A stretch of 38,786 nt of DNA from an uncultured Pelagibacteraceae bacterium (GTDB lineage Bacteria > Pseudomonadota > Alphaproteobacteria > Pelagibacterales > Pelagibacteraceae). Below, piece after piece: positions 1-9,364 of this stretch. Position 1 is the stretch's first letter. Every line of letters begins with the position of its first letter. The notes under the pieces were generated by a model. The model made no database searches. It saw nothing but the letters and a program-made list of their open reading frames with translations, and was not told where the DNA came from. The stretch spans positions 75,018 through 113,803 of the forward strand of contig CACKXQ010000002.1 in NCBI GenBank assembly GCA_902604245.1, given 5' to 3'. The position numbers and the translations under genes are program-made.

Positions 1-107
1 TTAAGCCAAGTAGCTAATGTACTTGTATTCAAATCTTTTGTTCTGCCTGATAATACTTCGTTACCTATTATGATAATTGCTGCAGATATTTCTTTTTTAT
101 TAGTCAT
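1..107 (-). CDS. CinA-like MoCF-domain protein, N-terminal fragment (cut by window edge)
   Basis: Read on the minus strand from the ATG at 107, the first 35 codons give MTNKKEISAAIIII, then GNEVLSGRTKDLNTS, then TLATWL, and the frame is still open at base 1. The pattern IGNEVLSGRTxDxN is the N-terminal signature of the molybdopterin-binding (MoCF) domain found in CinA / competence-damage-inducible proteins. It is divergent from sfsA with only 22 nt between the two starts. Whether the full protein also carries the CinA deamidase domain cannot be seen here. Confidence 0.75.
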   Translation of the reverse strand, partial: MTNKKEISAAIIIIGNEVLSGRTKDLNTSTLATWL

Positions 108-129
108 TTCTAAATATAAATAAAATTCT

Positions 130-816
130 ATGAAATTTACCAAGACTTTATTAAAAGGCAAATTACAACGGAGATATAAGAGATTTTTTGCAGATATAGA
201 AGTAAATAATAAAATTGTTGTAGCTCATTGTCCAAATACGGGCTCTATGATGGGTTTATTAGATCAAGGAAATGAGGCTTGGATAAGTGAACATAACGAT
301 CCAAAGCGTAAATTAAAATTTACCCTTGAGATGATAAAAGTAAAAAAAAGAATAATTGGGGTAAATACTCATAGAGCAAATAGAATTGTCGAACATGCTT
401 TAGAAAATAAATTAATAAAAGAATTTAGTTCTATAAAAAATATTCGAGCAGAATTTAAGTATTCTGATGATACCAGATTTGACTTTTTGTGTGATAAGAA
501 AATATTAGAGGTAAAGAATACAACATTAATGAGAAATGATGATATTGCAGAATTTCCAGATGCTGTTACACTAAGAGGCACAAAACACCTCCAAAAGTTA
601 AAGGAATCAATTGAAAAAGGATATAAGCCTTATGTCTTATTTTTAACTCAAATTCAGGGTATAAATAATTTTAGAATAGCAAAAGATATAGACTCTAATT
701 ATTATAAAGAATATTTAGATGCTAAAAAATCTGGTGTAAGCTTTCTTGCTTACAGATGCAGTTTAAATTCTAAAGAAATAAAAATTGAAAAAAAAATAAA
801 GATTATAGATGAGTAA
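130..816 (+). CDS. sfsA: Sugar fermentation stimulation protein SfsA family
   Basis: The 228-aa product has the usual SfsA length. Its N-terminus (LLKGKLQRRYKRFFADIE) and the AHCPNTGSM segment near residues 34-42 match the family's OB-like N-terminal half, and the following half has the nuclease-like FLCDKKILEVKNTTL region near 117-131. In E. coli the family was linked to mal gene expression; a DNA-binding or nuclease-like role is generally inferred from structure, and the function here is unproven. The stop overlaps the start of map by 8 nt, so the two are probably co-transcribed. It is the first gene of the long rightward run. Confidence 0.92.
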   Translation: MKFTKTLLKGKLQRRYKRFFADIEVNNKIVVAHCPNTGSMMGLLDQGNEAWISEHNDPKRKLKFTLEMIKVKKRIIGVNTHRANRIVEHALENKLIKEFSSIKNIRAEFKYSDDTRFDFLCDKKILEVKNTTLMRNDDIAEFPDAVTLRGTKHLQKLKESIEKGYKPYVLFLTQIQGINNFRIAKDIDSNYYKEYLDAKKSGVSFLAYRCSLNSKEIKIEKKIKIIDE

Positions 817-1579
817 TTATTCAGAAAAATTTGAAAAAATGAGAATTGCTGGGAAGCTTGCATCTGAAACTTTAGATATGTTAACAGACGAGGTTAAGGA
901 AGGCGTTACTACTGATAGAATTGATAAACTCGGCTATGAGTTTATAAGAGACAATGGTGGACACTCTGCTCCACTATACTATAGAGGTTTTAAAAAATCT
1001 TTATGTACATCTTTAAATCATGTTGTTTGTCATGGCATTCCATCTGATAGAGTTTTAAGTGAAGGCGATGCAGTTAATATTGATGTCACAGCAATAGTTA
1101 ATGAGTACTACGGTGACACTAGTAGAATGTTTACAATTGGAGATATAGCAGTAAAAGCTAAAAACTTGATAGACACAACCTACGAATCTATGATGAAAGG
1201 AATAGAAATTTTAAAACCAGGTGTAAAATTGGGAGATATTGGATTTGAAATTCAATCTTTTGTTGAAGAAAGAGGTTTTTCAGTTGTTAGGGATTTTTGT
1301 GGCCACGGTATTAGCAATACCTTTCATGAACAACCAAATATTCTTCATTATGGTAAGAAAAATACAGGTCATGAACTAACACCTGGCATGACTTTTACAA
1401 TAGAACCTATGATAAATGTAGGTAAATTAGATGTAAAAGTACTTAATGATGGATGGACAGCAGTTACAAAGGACAAGTCTTTATCTGCACAATTTGAGCA
1501 TACACTAGGAATTACTGAAGACTCTTATGAAATTTTTACAGAATCTGTTAAAGGTTATAAGAGGCCTCCATATAATTAA
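809..1579 (+). CDS. map: Type I methionine aminopeptidase
   Basis: The enzyme removes the initiator methionine from nascent proteins in the cytoplasm. The 256-aa chain carries the five expected metal ligands of the pita-bread fold: D92 (NIDVT), D103 (YGDTS), H166 (CGHGI), E199 (TIEPM) and E230 (QFEHT). The substrate-side histidine H75 (CHGIP) is also present. The ATG at 809 lies inside the end of sfsA and the stop shares one base with the purB ATG (TAATG), so all three are translationally close. Length and residues are complete, with no sign of decay. Confidence 0.97.
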   Translation: MSNYSEKFEKMRIAGKLASETLDMLTDEVKEGVTTDRIDKLGYEFIRDNGGHSAPLYYRGFKKSLCTSLNHVVCHGIPSDRVLSEGDAVNIDVTAIVNEYYGDTSRMFTIGDIAVKAKNLIDTTYESMMKGIEILKPGVKLGDIGFEIQSFVEERGFSVVRDFCGHGISNTFHEQPNILHYGKKNTGHELTPGMTFTIEPMINVGKLDVKVLNDGWTAVTKDKSLSAQFEHTLGITEDSYEIFTESVKGYKRPPYN

Positions 1580-2871
1580 TGATAACAAGATACTCTAGAA
1601 AACAACTTACAGATATTTGGTCAGAATATAATAAATATCAAATCTGGTTAGATGTAGAGATTGCTGCAGCTGAAGGAATGGAAAAATTAGGGACTATTCC
1701 AAAAGGTGTGGCAAGTGCTGTTAGAAAAAAAGCTAAAATTAATGTTAAAAGAATTCATAATATTGAAGCAAAAGTAAAACATGATGTTATAGCTTTCTTA
1801 ACCTCAGTTACTGAAAAAGTAGGTATTAAAGCAAGATATTTACACCAAGGAATGACATCATCAGATGTGGTAGATACAAGTTTTAATATTCAATTAGTTC
1901 AATCTGGTAAGATTTTAGTTAAGGATATTGACCAAATATTAAAAATTTTAAAATCAAAAGCTAAAAAATATAAATTTACCCCATGTATGGGTAGAAGCCA
2001 TGGTATTCATGCTGAACCAATTACATTTGGACTTAAATTAGCTTCATATTACGAGGAATTTGTAAGAAATAGAAAAAGATTAATTAGTGCAATAGATGAA
2101 ATATCAACGTGTGCAATATCTGGTGCTGTTGGTACTTTTGCAAATATAAACCCTAGCGTCGAAAAACACGTTGCTAAAAAACTAGGATTAAAGGCTGAAC
2201 CTATTTCAACTCAAGTTATTCCAAGAGACAGACATGCTTATTATTTTTCAGTTTTAGGAATTATTGCAGGATCAATTGAAAGAGTTTCAATTGAAATTAG
2301 ACATTTACAAAGAACTGAAGTTTATGAATTACAGGAATTTTTTTCGAAAAAACAAAAAGGTTCAAGTGCAATGCCTCATAAAAAAAATCCAATATTAAGT
2401 GAAAACTTAACAGGATTAGCAAGAATGGTAAGAAGTTATACTATTCCAGCACTAGAAAATATTGCACTTTGGCATGAAAGGGATATTTCACATTCAAGCG
2501 TTGAAAGAAATATTGGTCCAGATGCTAATATAACCTTAGATTTTGCATTAGTAAGGTTAGCAAACTTATTAGACAAGATGATCGTCTATCCAAAAAAAAT
2601 GCTTAATAACCTTAATATTACTAAAGGTACCATTTTCTCCCAAGAATTGATGTTAGAACTCACAAAATCAGGTTTGACTAGAGAAAACTCTTATAGATTA
2701 GTTCAAGCACATGCCAAAAAATGCATAGCAGATAATCATAATCTTTTAGATGTTGTGATGAGTGACAAAAACATTACATCTAGAATATCAAACAAAAAAA
2801 TGAAAAAAATATTTGATTATTCCTCACATTTTAAGAATGTTAATTTAATTTTTAATAGGGTCTTTAAATAA
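1579..2871 (+). CDS. purB: Adenylosuccinate lyase
   Basis: PurB catalyses two steps of purine synthesis: SAICAR to AICAR plus fumarate, and adenylosuccinate to AMP plus fumarate. The 430-aa protein has the fumarase/aspartase superfamily signature loop GSSAMPHKKNP at about residues 261-271, with its catalytic serine, and H141 in GRSHG. It begins within the map stop codon (TAATG) and ends the same way into purC, with 1-nt overlaps at both ends. This is the tight coupling expected for an operon. Confidence 0.97.
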   Translation: MITRYSRKQLTDIWSEYNKYQIWLDVEIAAAEGMEKLGTIPKGVASAVRKKAKINVKRIHNIEAKVKHDVIAFLTSVTEKVGIKARYLHQGMTSSDVVDTSFNIQLVQSGKILVKDIDQILKILKSKAKKYKFTPCMGRSHGIHAEPITFGLKLASYYEEFVRNRKRLISAIDEISTCAISGAVGTFANINPSVEKHVAKKLGLKAEPISTQVIPRDRHAYYFSVLGIIAGSIERVSIEIRHLQRTEVYELQEFFSKKQKGSSAMPHKKNPILSENLTGLARMVRSYTIPALENIALWHERDISHSSVERNIGPDANITLDFALVRLANLLDKMIVYPKKMLNNLNITKGTIFSQELMLELTKSGLTRENSYRLVQAHAKKCIADNHNLLDVVMSDKNITSRISNKKMKKIFDYSSHFKNVNLIFNRVFK

Positions 2872-3656
2872 TGAAAAAAGGTAAAAAATTATATGAAGGG
2901 AAAGCTAAAATAATCTATGCTAGCAATGATAAAAATTTAGTAATTCAACATTTCAAAGATGATGCAACCGCTTTTAATAATCAAAAAAAAGATGTAATCG
3001 AAGGAAAAGGAATTTTAAATAATAGAATTTCAGAACATATTCTAACTCAATTAAGCAATGTTGGAATAAAAAATCATTTAGTAAAAAGACTTAATATGAG
3101 AGAACAACTTGTTAAGTTAGTGGAAATTATTCCAATTGAATTTGTTGTTAGAAATATTGCAACAGGTTCTTTAACAAAAAGATTGGGAATAGAGGATGGA
3201 ACAGTGCTTGATTATCCACTAGTTGAATATTGCTTAAAAAATGATGATCTAGGAGATCCGCTTGTAAGCAGAGAACATATTTTAGCATTTAAATGGATGG
3301 ATGTTTTCGAATTAGATTTTATTTACGAAGAAGTAAGAAGAATAAATGATTTTCTTCAAGGCATGTTCAGGGGTGTTGGAATTAAATTAGTGGATTTTAA
3401 AGTTGAATTTGGGAGATTTGAAGCTGGTGGCAAAAGAGAAATTATGTTAGCTGATGAAATTAGTCCTGATACATGCAGACTTTGGGATATGAGAACAGAT
3501 AAAAAACTAGATAAAGATAGATTTAGAAATAACCTTGGAAACTTAGTAGAAGCTTATCAAGAAGTTGCAATAAGGCTTAATATATTGCACGAACAATCAA
3601 ATATAAGACCATTAACTTATCCTAAACCTAAAGCGGTGAAAATTAAGAAGAAATGA
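2871..3656 (+). CDS. purC: SAICAR synthase (phosphoribosylaminoimidazole-succinocarboxamide synthase)
   Basis: PurC joins CAIR and aspartate using ATP to make SAICAR, the substrate of the neighbouring PurB. The 261-aa chain shows the nucleotide-binding start LYEGKAKIIY (about residues 7-16), the conserved FVVRNIATGS segment (about 92-101) and the ADEISPDTCRLW motif near 198-209. The gene overlaps purB by 1 nt and purS by 4 nt (ATGA). A lysine-rich tail (KIKKK) ends the protein. Nothing is missing. Confidence 0.97.
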   Translation: MKKGKKLYEGKAKIIYASNDKNLVIQHFKDDATAFNNQKKDVIEGKGILNNRISEHILTQLSNVGIKNHLVKRLNMREQLVKLVEIIPIEFVVRNIATGSLTKRLGIEDGTVLDYPLVEYCLKNDDLGDPLVSREHILAFKWMDVFELDFIYEEVRRINDFLQGMFRGVGIKLVDFKVEFGRFEAGGKREIMLADEISPDTCRLWDMRTDKKLDKDRFRNNLGNLVEAYQEVAIRLNILHEQSNIRPLTYPKPKAVKIKKK

Positions 3657-3886
3657 AAGTAAAAGTAATAGTCACATTAAAGAATGGAGTGCTTGATCCT
3701 CAAGGTAAAGCGATACAACAAACTCTAAATGGAATGACTTTTGATAATGTTTCAGAAGTAAGACAAGGTAAATATTTCGATATTGAAGTAAATGAGAGTG
3801 ATGAAAATAAAGCTAAATCACAAGTAGAGGAAATGTGTAAGAAACTTTTAGCAAACTTAGTTATTGAGGATTATAAAATCTTGTAA
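3653..3886 (+). CDS. purS: PurS subunit of FGAM synthase
   Basis: PurS is the small scaffold subunit of the three-part formylglycinamidine ribonucleotide synthase (PurS-PurQ-PurL). The 77-aa length and the pattern KVIVTLKNGVLDPQGKAIQ, followed by a short GKYFDIEV strand, are typical. It sits directly before purQ and purL, as in alphaproteobacteria and Bacillus. The start overlaps the purC stop by 4 nt, and a 7-nt gap leads to purQ. Confidence 0.95.
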   Translation: MKVKVIVTLKNGVLDPQGKAIQQTLNGMTFDNVSEVRQGKYFDIEVNESDENKAKSQVEEMCKKLLANLVIEDYKIL

Positions 3887-3893
3887 CTACTGA

Positions 3894-4574
3894 ATGAAAT
3901 CATCTGTAATTATATTCCCTGGCTCAAATTGTGATAGAGATATGGATGTGGCTCTAAAGAAATTTGGTTTTGAAAATCAAATGGTTTGGCACAATGATGC
4001 TGAAATCCCTAAAAGTGATTTAATTGTTTTGCCAGGAGGTTTCTCCTATGGTGATTACCTTAGATGCGGGAGCATTGCTGGTAAATCGAGAATTATTAAA
4101 TCTGTAGTTAATTTTGCAAATTCTGGGGGATTAGTACTTGGTATCTGCAATGGTTTTCAAATACTAACTGAAACAGGCCTACTTCCTGGAATACTTCAAC
4201 AAAATAAATACCTAAACTTTATTTGTAAAAATGTTTTTGTCAAAATTAAAAATAAAGAAAATAAATATTTTAAAAACATTAAAAAAGAAGTTTTAGAACT
4301 TCATATTGCTCATAACGAAGGAAATTACTTTTGTTCGAATGATGAATTAAAATCAATAGAAGATAATGGACAAATAGCCGTTACTTATTGTGATGATAAA
4401 GGAAATGACGACGAACCTAATAATCCTAATGGGGCTATTAAAAATATAGCTGGGATATTCAATAAAGATAAAAATATTTTGGGAATGATGCCTCATCCAG
4501 AAAGAATGATTGATCCTTTTCTTTCGGGTGAAGACGGATCACTATTTTTTGAAAATTTAATAGGTAACGTGTAA
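3894..4574 (+). CDS. purQ: FGAM synthase glutaminase subunit PurQ
   Basis: PurQ is the class I glutamine amidotransferase that supplies ammonia to PurL. The 226-aa protein begins [14 protein letters not shown] and contains [14 protein letters not shown] at about 46-59. The nucleophile is C85 (GICNGFQ), and the catalytic H201 and E203 lie in MPHPER. Its separate small size, with purS present, shows the three-subunit form of the enzyme and not the large fused PurL. It overlaps purL by 1 nt. Confidence 0.97.
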   Translation: MKSSVIIFPGSNCDRDMDVALKKFGFENQMVWHNDAEIPKSDLIVLPGGFSYGDYLRCGSIAGKSRIIKSVVNFANSGGLVLGICNGFQILTETGLLPGILQQNKYLNFICKNVFVKIKNKENKYFKNIKKEVLELHIAHNEGNYFCSNDELKSIEDNGQIAVTYCDDKGNDDEPNNPNGAIKNIAGIFNKDKNILGMMPHPERMIDPFLSGEDGSLFFENLIGNV

Positions 4575-6769
4575 TGAATGAAGTTAATGAACAAATGGCT
4601 ATCGAACATGGGCTGAAGAAAGATGAATATAAAAAAATTTGTGATCTATTAAAGAGAACTCCAAATATAACAGAATTAGGTATTTTTTCAGCAATGTGGA
4701 ACGAACACTGTTCTTATAAATCATCTAGAAGACATCTTAAAAAATTACATACAAAAGGTGATCAAGTTATACAGGGTCCAGGAGAAAATGCTGGTGTTGT
4801 TGATATTGAAGATGATGATGCAATTGTATTTAAGATAGAAAGTCATAACCATCCTTCATTTATTGAGCCATATCAAGGTGCAGCAACAGGTGTTGGTGGA
4901 ATTATGAGAGATGTATTTACTATGGGTGCAAGACCTATCGCTAATTTAAATTCAATTCATTTTGGCTCAATTGATAACGAAAAAACTCGAAATTTACTAA
5001 GAGGGGTTGTTAAAGGTATTGGTGGATATGGCAATTGTATTGGCGTTCCAACTATTGCTGGCCAAACTTGCTTTGACGAGTCTTATAATGGAAATATTCT
5101 AGTCAATGCGATGACATTGGGTTTGGTAAATAAGAATAAAATATTTTACTCTAAAGCCGCTGGAGTTGATAAGCCTGTTATATATGTAGGATCAAAAACA
5201 GGAAGAGACGGAATTCATGGTGCAAGTATGGCATCAGCTATTTTCGATGATAAAATAGAGGAAAAGAAACCAACAGTTCAAGTTGGGGATCCATTTACAG
5301 AAAAACTACTTTTAGAGGCTTGTTTGGAATTAATGGCAGGTAAATCAATAATATCAATTCAGGACATGGGCGCAGCTGGACTAACTTCATCAAGTATTGA
5401 AATGGCATCAAAAGGTGATTTGGGTATTGAAATTGATTTAACAAAAGTACCTTGTAGAGAAGAAAATATGACACCTTATGAAATAATGCTTTCAGAAAGC
5501 CAAGAGAGAATGCTTATTGTATTAGAGGCTGGAAAAGAAGATGAAGCAAAAAAAATATTTGATAAGTGGAATTTAGATTTTGCAGTTATTGGAAAAACAA
5601 CCAATAGTAAAAATATTGAATTATTTTTTGAAAATAAAAAAGTTGCTGAAATTCCGATAGATTTTTTAGCTGAAAATGCTCCAATGTACGATCGTAAATG
5701 GATAAAAGCTAAATTACCAAAAGAAAATAATTTTTCAAAAGATGATTTTAAGTCTTTGAAATTAAGTGATTGTTTAAATAAAATCTTAACTGACCCAAAC
5801 ATTGCAGATAAAGAATGGATATGGAACCAATATGATCACACGGTTATGGGTGATACTATACAAAAACCAGGCGGTAATGCAGGTGTAGTAAGAGTACACG
5901 GAACTAATAAAGCGGTGGCTGCATCAGTAGACTCTTCAGCTACTTATTGCCATGCTCATCCATTAACAGGTGGAAAACAAGTGGTTTGTGAAAGTTGGAG
6001 GAATATGATTTCTGTTGGAGCTAAACCAATAGCAATTACAAATTGCCTTAATTTTGGAAATCCAGAAAAAGAAAAAAATATGGGAGAGTTTGTTGAATGT
6101 GTTGAGGGAATTACAGAAGCTTCAAAATATTTAAATTACCCTGTAGTTTCAGGAAATGTTTCTTTCTATAATGAAACAAAAGATAAGGGAATTAAACCTA
6201 CTCCATCTATTGGAGGTATTGGACTATTATCAGATTATAAACAGATGGTTACAATGGAATTAAAAAATGATGGAAATTATCTATTAATAATTGGTAAAAC
6301 TGAGGGTCATTTAGATCAATCAATATTTGCAAAAAATATTTTGTCTAATCATAATGGACCTCCTCCAGAAATTAATTTATTCAATGAAAAACAAAATGGG
6401 ATGAGTATTTTAAATTTAAAAAATAAGAATTTAATTGAGACTTGTCATGATGTTTCCTTGGGAGGAATTTTAACTGCTATTTCAAAAATGAGTATAAAAG
6501 GAAATAAAGGAGTAAAAATATTTCCAATTGAAGGTTTAATAAACAAATTTGAATATTTTTTTGGAGAGGATCAAGGAAGATATATAATAGAAATAAAGCC
6601 TGAATATTTAGAAAATGTTGAAAAAATACTTAAAAAAAATTCAATTCATTTTGATAAATTTGGTATAGTGGAAAGTGATAAGATTACATATGGAAATGAC
6701 CTAAAAATATCAATTGGAGATATCAAAGAAAGCTATAAAAAATGGCTAAATGAATATATGATTAACTAA
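4574..6769 (+). CDS. purL: FGAM synthase synthetase subunit PurL (small form)
   Basis: PurL uses ATP and PurQ-derived ammonia to convert FGAR to FGAM. At 731 aa it is the small PurL that needs PurS and PurQ, both encoded just upstream. Visible family blocks are the N-terminal [16 protein letters not shown] region, the nucleotide/FGAR site [13 protein letters not shown] with [20 protein letters not shown], and the second half with [13 protein letters not shown] and the HAHPLTGGK region. The stop shares a base with the start of the BolA gene (TAATG). Confidence 0.97.
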   Translation: MNEVNEQMAIEHGLKKDEYKKICDLLKRTPNITELGIFSAMWNEHCSYKSSRRHLKKLHTKGDQVIQGPGENAGVVDIEDDDAIVFKIESHNHPSFIEPYQGAATGVGGIMRDVFTMGARPIANLNSIHFGSIDNEKTRNLLRGVVKGIGGYGNCIGVPTIAGQTCFDESYNGNILVNAMTLGLVNKNKIFYSKAAGVDKPVIYVGSKTGRDGIHGASMASAIFDDKIEEKKPTVQVGDPFTEKLLLEACLELMAGKSIISIQDMGAAGLTSSSIEMASKGDLGIEIDLTKVPCREENMTPYEIMLSESQERMLIVLEAGKEDEAKKIFDKWNLDFAVIGKTTNSKNIELFFENKKVAEIPIDFLAENAPMYDRKWIKAKLPKENNFSKDDFKSLKLSDCLNKILTDPNIADKEWIWNQYDHTVMGDTIQKPGGNAGVVRVHGTNKAVAASVDSSATYCHAHPLTGGKQVVCESWRNMISVGAKPIAITNCLNFGNPEKEKNMGEFVECVEGITEASKYLNYPVVSGNVSFYNETKDKGIKPTPSIGGIGLLSDYKQMVTMELKNDGNYLLIIGKTEGHLDQSIFAKNILSNHNGPPPEINLFNEKQNGMSILNLKNKNLIETCHDVSLGGILTAISKMSIKGNKGVKIFPIEGLINKFEYFFGEDQGRYIIEIKPEYLENVEKILKKNSIHFDKFGIVESDKITYGNDLKISIGDIKESYKKWLNEYMIN

Positions 6770-6999
6770 TGGCAATGGATTTAAAAGAAATAGAAAGCTT
6801 AATAAAAGAAGCGCTTCCTGATGCGAAAATAGAAATTCAAGATCTTGCAGGCGATGGTAATCATTATTCAGCGACAGTAATTTCGTCGCAATTTGCAGGA
6901 AAAAGTAAAATTCAGCAGCACAAAATGGTATACAATTCACTTAAAGGCAAAATGGGAAATGAGTTACACGCCTTAGCTGTTAAAACAAAGGAGAACTAA
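6769..6999 (+). CDS. BolA-like protein
   Basis: This 76-aa protein has the compact BolA fold pattern: an N-terminal helix (EIESLIKEALPDAKIEI), a Gly-Asp-Gly turn (LAGDGNHYSATVIS), then the conserved KIQQHKMVYNSLKG segment with the histidine that can join a [2Fe-2S] cluster with a CGFS glutaredoxin. The next gene is exactly such a glutaredoxin, and the pair is a well-known conserved neighbourhood. A role in iron/Fe-S trafficking or sensing is inferred from that. It overlaps purL by 1 nt. Confidence 0.93.
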   Translation: MAMDLKEIESLIKEALPDAKIEIQDLAGDGNHYSATVISSQFAGKSKIQQHKMVYNSLKGKMGNELHALAVKTKEN

Positions 7000-7338
7000 A
7001 TGGACAATCAAACTAATGAATTAATTAACAATGAAATTAAAAGTAACGAAGTATGTTTGTTTATGAAAGGGACACCAGATGCTCCTCAATGTGGGTTTTC
7101 TATGGCTGTTACAAATATTTTAAAAATGCTTGAGGTGAATTTTAAAGGTGTAAATGTTTTAGCTGATCAAAATCTTAGAGAAGGAATTAAAGTTTTTAGT
7201 GACTGGCCTACTATACCCCAGCTATATGTAAAAAACGAGTTCATAGGTGGTTGCGATATAGTAAAAGAAATGTACGAAAGTGGAGAATTAGCCAAACTTT
7301 TTGAAGATAATGGTATTGAATTTAAAAAGAAAAACTAA
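7000..7338 (+). CDS. grxD: Monothiol CGFS glutaredoxin (Grx4/GrxD type)
   Basis: The 112-aa protein has the monothiol active site CGFS with C31, preceded by KGTPDAPQ, and the glutathione-binding WPTIPQLYV (cis-Pro) and GGCDI segments. Such proteins bind a glutathione-ligated [2Fe-2S] cluster and deliver it or signal iron status, often with BolA, whose gene ends at the base before this start. The ATG has a good ribosome site, AAGGAGA, about 5 nt upstream. It is the last gene of the housekeeping run; its stop is 4 nt from the convergent channel gene. Confidence 0.95.
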   Translation: MDNQTNELINNEIKSNEVCLFMKGTPDAPQCGFSMAVTNILKMLEVNFKGVNVLADQNLREGIKVFSDWPTIPQLYVKNEFIGGCDIVKEMYESGELAKLFEDNGIEFKKKN

Positions 7339-7342
7339 TTAT

Positions 7343-8851
7343 TTAGAAAATAAATATTTGGCCATTAATTAAAAAATAAATAAGTATTCCCCATAATTTA
7401 ATTGACCTGTTAATTTTTGTAACCTTCTTTTGGTTTTTAGAAATAAATTTACTAAAAGCAATACTAAGAAAAACAGGAATACAGCAAAAAATATAGGAGA
7501 CTAAAATAAACCAGTCTAGATCAGTTAAATATTCAAGTTTTGGTATATCATCTTGGAATACAAAATTATAGGCAATCAAAGCAAGTAGAGCAATTATAGA
7601 GGTATTTAATCTAGCTTCGTATTTTTCAGTAGGTATCCAAAGTACATACCATGCAACACAAAGTATCAGAAAAACTGGGAGCATTATTTTTAATAGGTAA
7701 TGTTGAAAATTCCTATTAATTGTAAATTCTATGTCAAGAGCACTTTCGTATCTAGGGATTATTTTATTTAAATCTGGATCATAAAAACTGTTATCTATTA
7801 AAATATTACTTTTAACCTGAATACCGTTTTCAGGAATTGACCATGCTTTAAGTTTATTTATTTCTGGATCTTTAAACTTTAAAAGATTTAAAAATACACC
7901 TGTCTCTGGTGTTATAAAAGTGACTGAGCCATTTTCAGAACTGTCTTTATTATTAAAATTTTCCCAGTTACCAACATTAGTTTTTAGTTGAATAATTAAT
8001 TTTTGACTATCGAAAGGAAATTTTTTAAAATCAAAGTATTGTCTAAATGAAGCTACACCTTGCTCTAATCTTTGACTTTTAATATTTCCGTTGTCATAAG
8101 TTAAATCAAATACAGATTTTACCAAAAGCTCTTTATTTTTAAGTCCTTCTCTAATATCAGCGTCATATTTAAATTCATCAAATACAATTGTCTCTATAGG
8201 CCAGTTAAGATCCAATCTAGATTGAGCACAGATTGCATGTAATCCATAAAATTCTTTAAAATCGTCGTCTAATAAATACTCAATATCATTTCTTTGATTT
8301 GTTAAATTTGCTTTAAATGAAATTTCTAAAATACCCTTTGTAGTATCTATATTATTTATACTTTTAAGATAAAAGTTACTCAGCTTAAAATCATTATAAT
8401 AATAAGGTTTAGAGTCTATTTTTACTGAATTACCGTTTTTTAAAGATATTTTATGAGTTCCATTTTTTTTATGTAAGTCTATTATCTGCTGATCTGACAA
8501 ATCTGATAGTTTTATGTTATTAAAAGATTTAATTATTGAATTACCGGGTATTAAAAAATTTCTTTCAAATAAAGAAAATCTTAAAACAGGATAATTCTCA
8601 TCATCTCTTTTAAGTATAATTTTTTGCTTATTTTCATCCCATTCAAAATCATAAAATATACCAACATCATTTCTCTCTTCGTTATATACAGATACTGGTT
8701 CGTATCCTTTAGCGGCAATATTTTTATTTATATTTTTGAATATATTGCTGTCACAGATCTGAGATGGATAAGCATAATTTGAAAGAATTATTAAAAATAA
8801 CAATGAAAAAAGAAAAATATTATAATTAATTTTACCGTGGAATGGTTTCAT
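7343..8851 (-). CDS. Pentameric ligand-gated ion channel homologue with extra N-terminal region
   Basis: The 502-aa protein belongs to the Cys-loop-type receptor family (prokaryotic relatives are GLIC and ELIC). The start is placed at the ATG at 8851, because a signal peptide (NIFLFSLLFLIILSNYAYPS) follows it directly; an upstream in-frame ATG at 8914 would overlap the divergent gene. Numbering from 8851, about 170 residues precede the ligand-binding domain, with a PDZ-like stretch near 91-144 (IPGNSIIKSFNN then LSDLSDQQI). The Pro-loop signature FPFD is at 278-281 without flanking loop cysteines, as in bacterial members. Four membrane helices follow: M1 about 381-406, M2 about 415-431, M3 about 447-467, and M4 at the extreme C-terminus. 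The ligand is unknown. Confidence 0.85.
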   Translation of the reverse strand: MKPFHGKINYNIFLFSLLFLIILSNYAYPSQICDSNIFKNINKNIAAKGYEPVSVYNEERNDVGIFYDFEWDENKQKIILKRDDENYPVLRFSLFERNFLIPGNSIIKSFNNIKLSDLSDQQIIDLHKKNGTHKISLKNGNSVKIDSKPYYYNDFKLSNFYLKSINNIDTTKGILEISFKANLTNQRNDIEYLLDDDFKEFYGLHAICAQSRLDLNWPIETIVFDEFKYDADIREGLKNKELLVKSVFDLTYDNGNIKSQRLEQGVASFRQYFDFKKFPFDSQKLIIQLKTNVGNWENFNNKDSSENGSVTFITPETGVFLNLLKFKDPEINKLKAWSIPENGIQVKSNILIDNSFYDPDLNKIIPRYESALDIEFTINRNFQHYLLKIMLPVFLILCVAWYVLWIPTEKYEARLNTSIIALLALIAYNFVFQDDIPKLEYLTDLDWFILVSYIFCCIPVFLSIAFSKFISKNQKKVTKINRSIKLWGILIYFLINGQIFIF

Positions 8852-8852
8852 C

Positions 8853-8881
8853 TTGTTACTATACATAAAGTTTATTAATAT
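8853..8881 (+). promoter_or_regulatory. Candidate promoter for the gene at 8898
   Basis: TTGTTA (8853-8858) and TAATAT (8876-8881) are separated by 17 nt, ending 16 nt before the ATG at 8898. This leaves the 46-nt divergent spacer as the only place for promoters of both flanking genes. Such AT-rich matches occur by chance in this genome, so confidence is limited. Confidence 0.35.
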
Positions 8882-8897
8882 AAATATTATAAATTTT

Positions 8898-9362
8898 ATG
8901 GCTAAAATACGCAAAGTTGGGTCTGTCGAGGATGGAATTATGCAAATTCTTAAAAACCTTAGTGAACAAGAAATTTTTGCTACAATTGGAAAATCATCTT
9001 CATATCTGAGGAAATGTAGTGACCCTCAACAACAACAGGAAATTGATCATAACGATTCTGTAAAACTTGATTTAGCTTGTATAAAAAAAGGTATGATGCC
9101 TCCTTTAATAAGAGCACACGAATATATAGTAGCAAATTCATATGAAGACTTAGATAGCCACAAAGACAATGACATAGATGAAATGTTAGTTAAATCAACT
9201 ATATTGCATGGAAAGTTAACCGAAGTTGTAAAACAATCGGAAGATCCAAAAAGTGATTTGGGTAAAGATATTTCGTCTTTGGAAAAAAAAGAAATTATGG
9301 AAGCTATAAAAAATTTAGAGGAGAAAATTAATAAAATTAAAATAACTGTTGATAAAAGATAA
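8898..9362 (+). CDS. Small cytoplasmic protein, HTH/phage CII-like resemblance
   Basis: The 154-aa product has no signal peptide or membrane segment. The start is set at the ATG at 8898 (MAKIRKVGSVEDG); an in-frame ATG at 8853 would add 15 residues of AT-rich, promoter-like sequence. Residues 1-75 contain IGKSSSYLRKCSDPQ followed by IDHNDSVKLDLACIKKG, a pattern that reminds me of phage CII-like regulators with a helix-turn-helix, although I cannot confirm this. The tail (about 125-154) is a predicted coiled coil (KKEIMEAIKNLEEKINKIK). It is divergent from the channel gene and convergent with the protease gene, 2 nt away. Function unknown. Confidence 0.7.
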   Translation: MAKIRKVGSVEDGIMQILKNLSEQEIFATIGKSSSYLRKCSDPQQQQEIDHNDSVKLDLACIKKGMMPPLIRAHEYIVANSYEDLDSHKDNDIDEMLVKSTILHGKLTEVVKQSEDPKSDLGKDISSLEKKEIMEAIKNLEEKINKIKITVDKR

Positions 9363-9364
9363 CA

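Noticed and set aside
5476..5802. Open frame antisense to purL
   Set aside because: It lies wholly inside a fully conserved purL segment, has no ribosome site and is a by-product of codon use; the same holds for other antisense frames, such as those at 369-581, 25452-25661 and 31840-32073.
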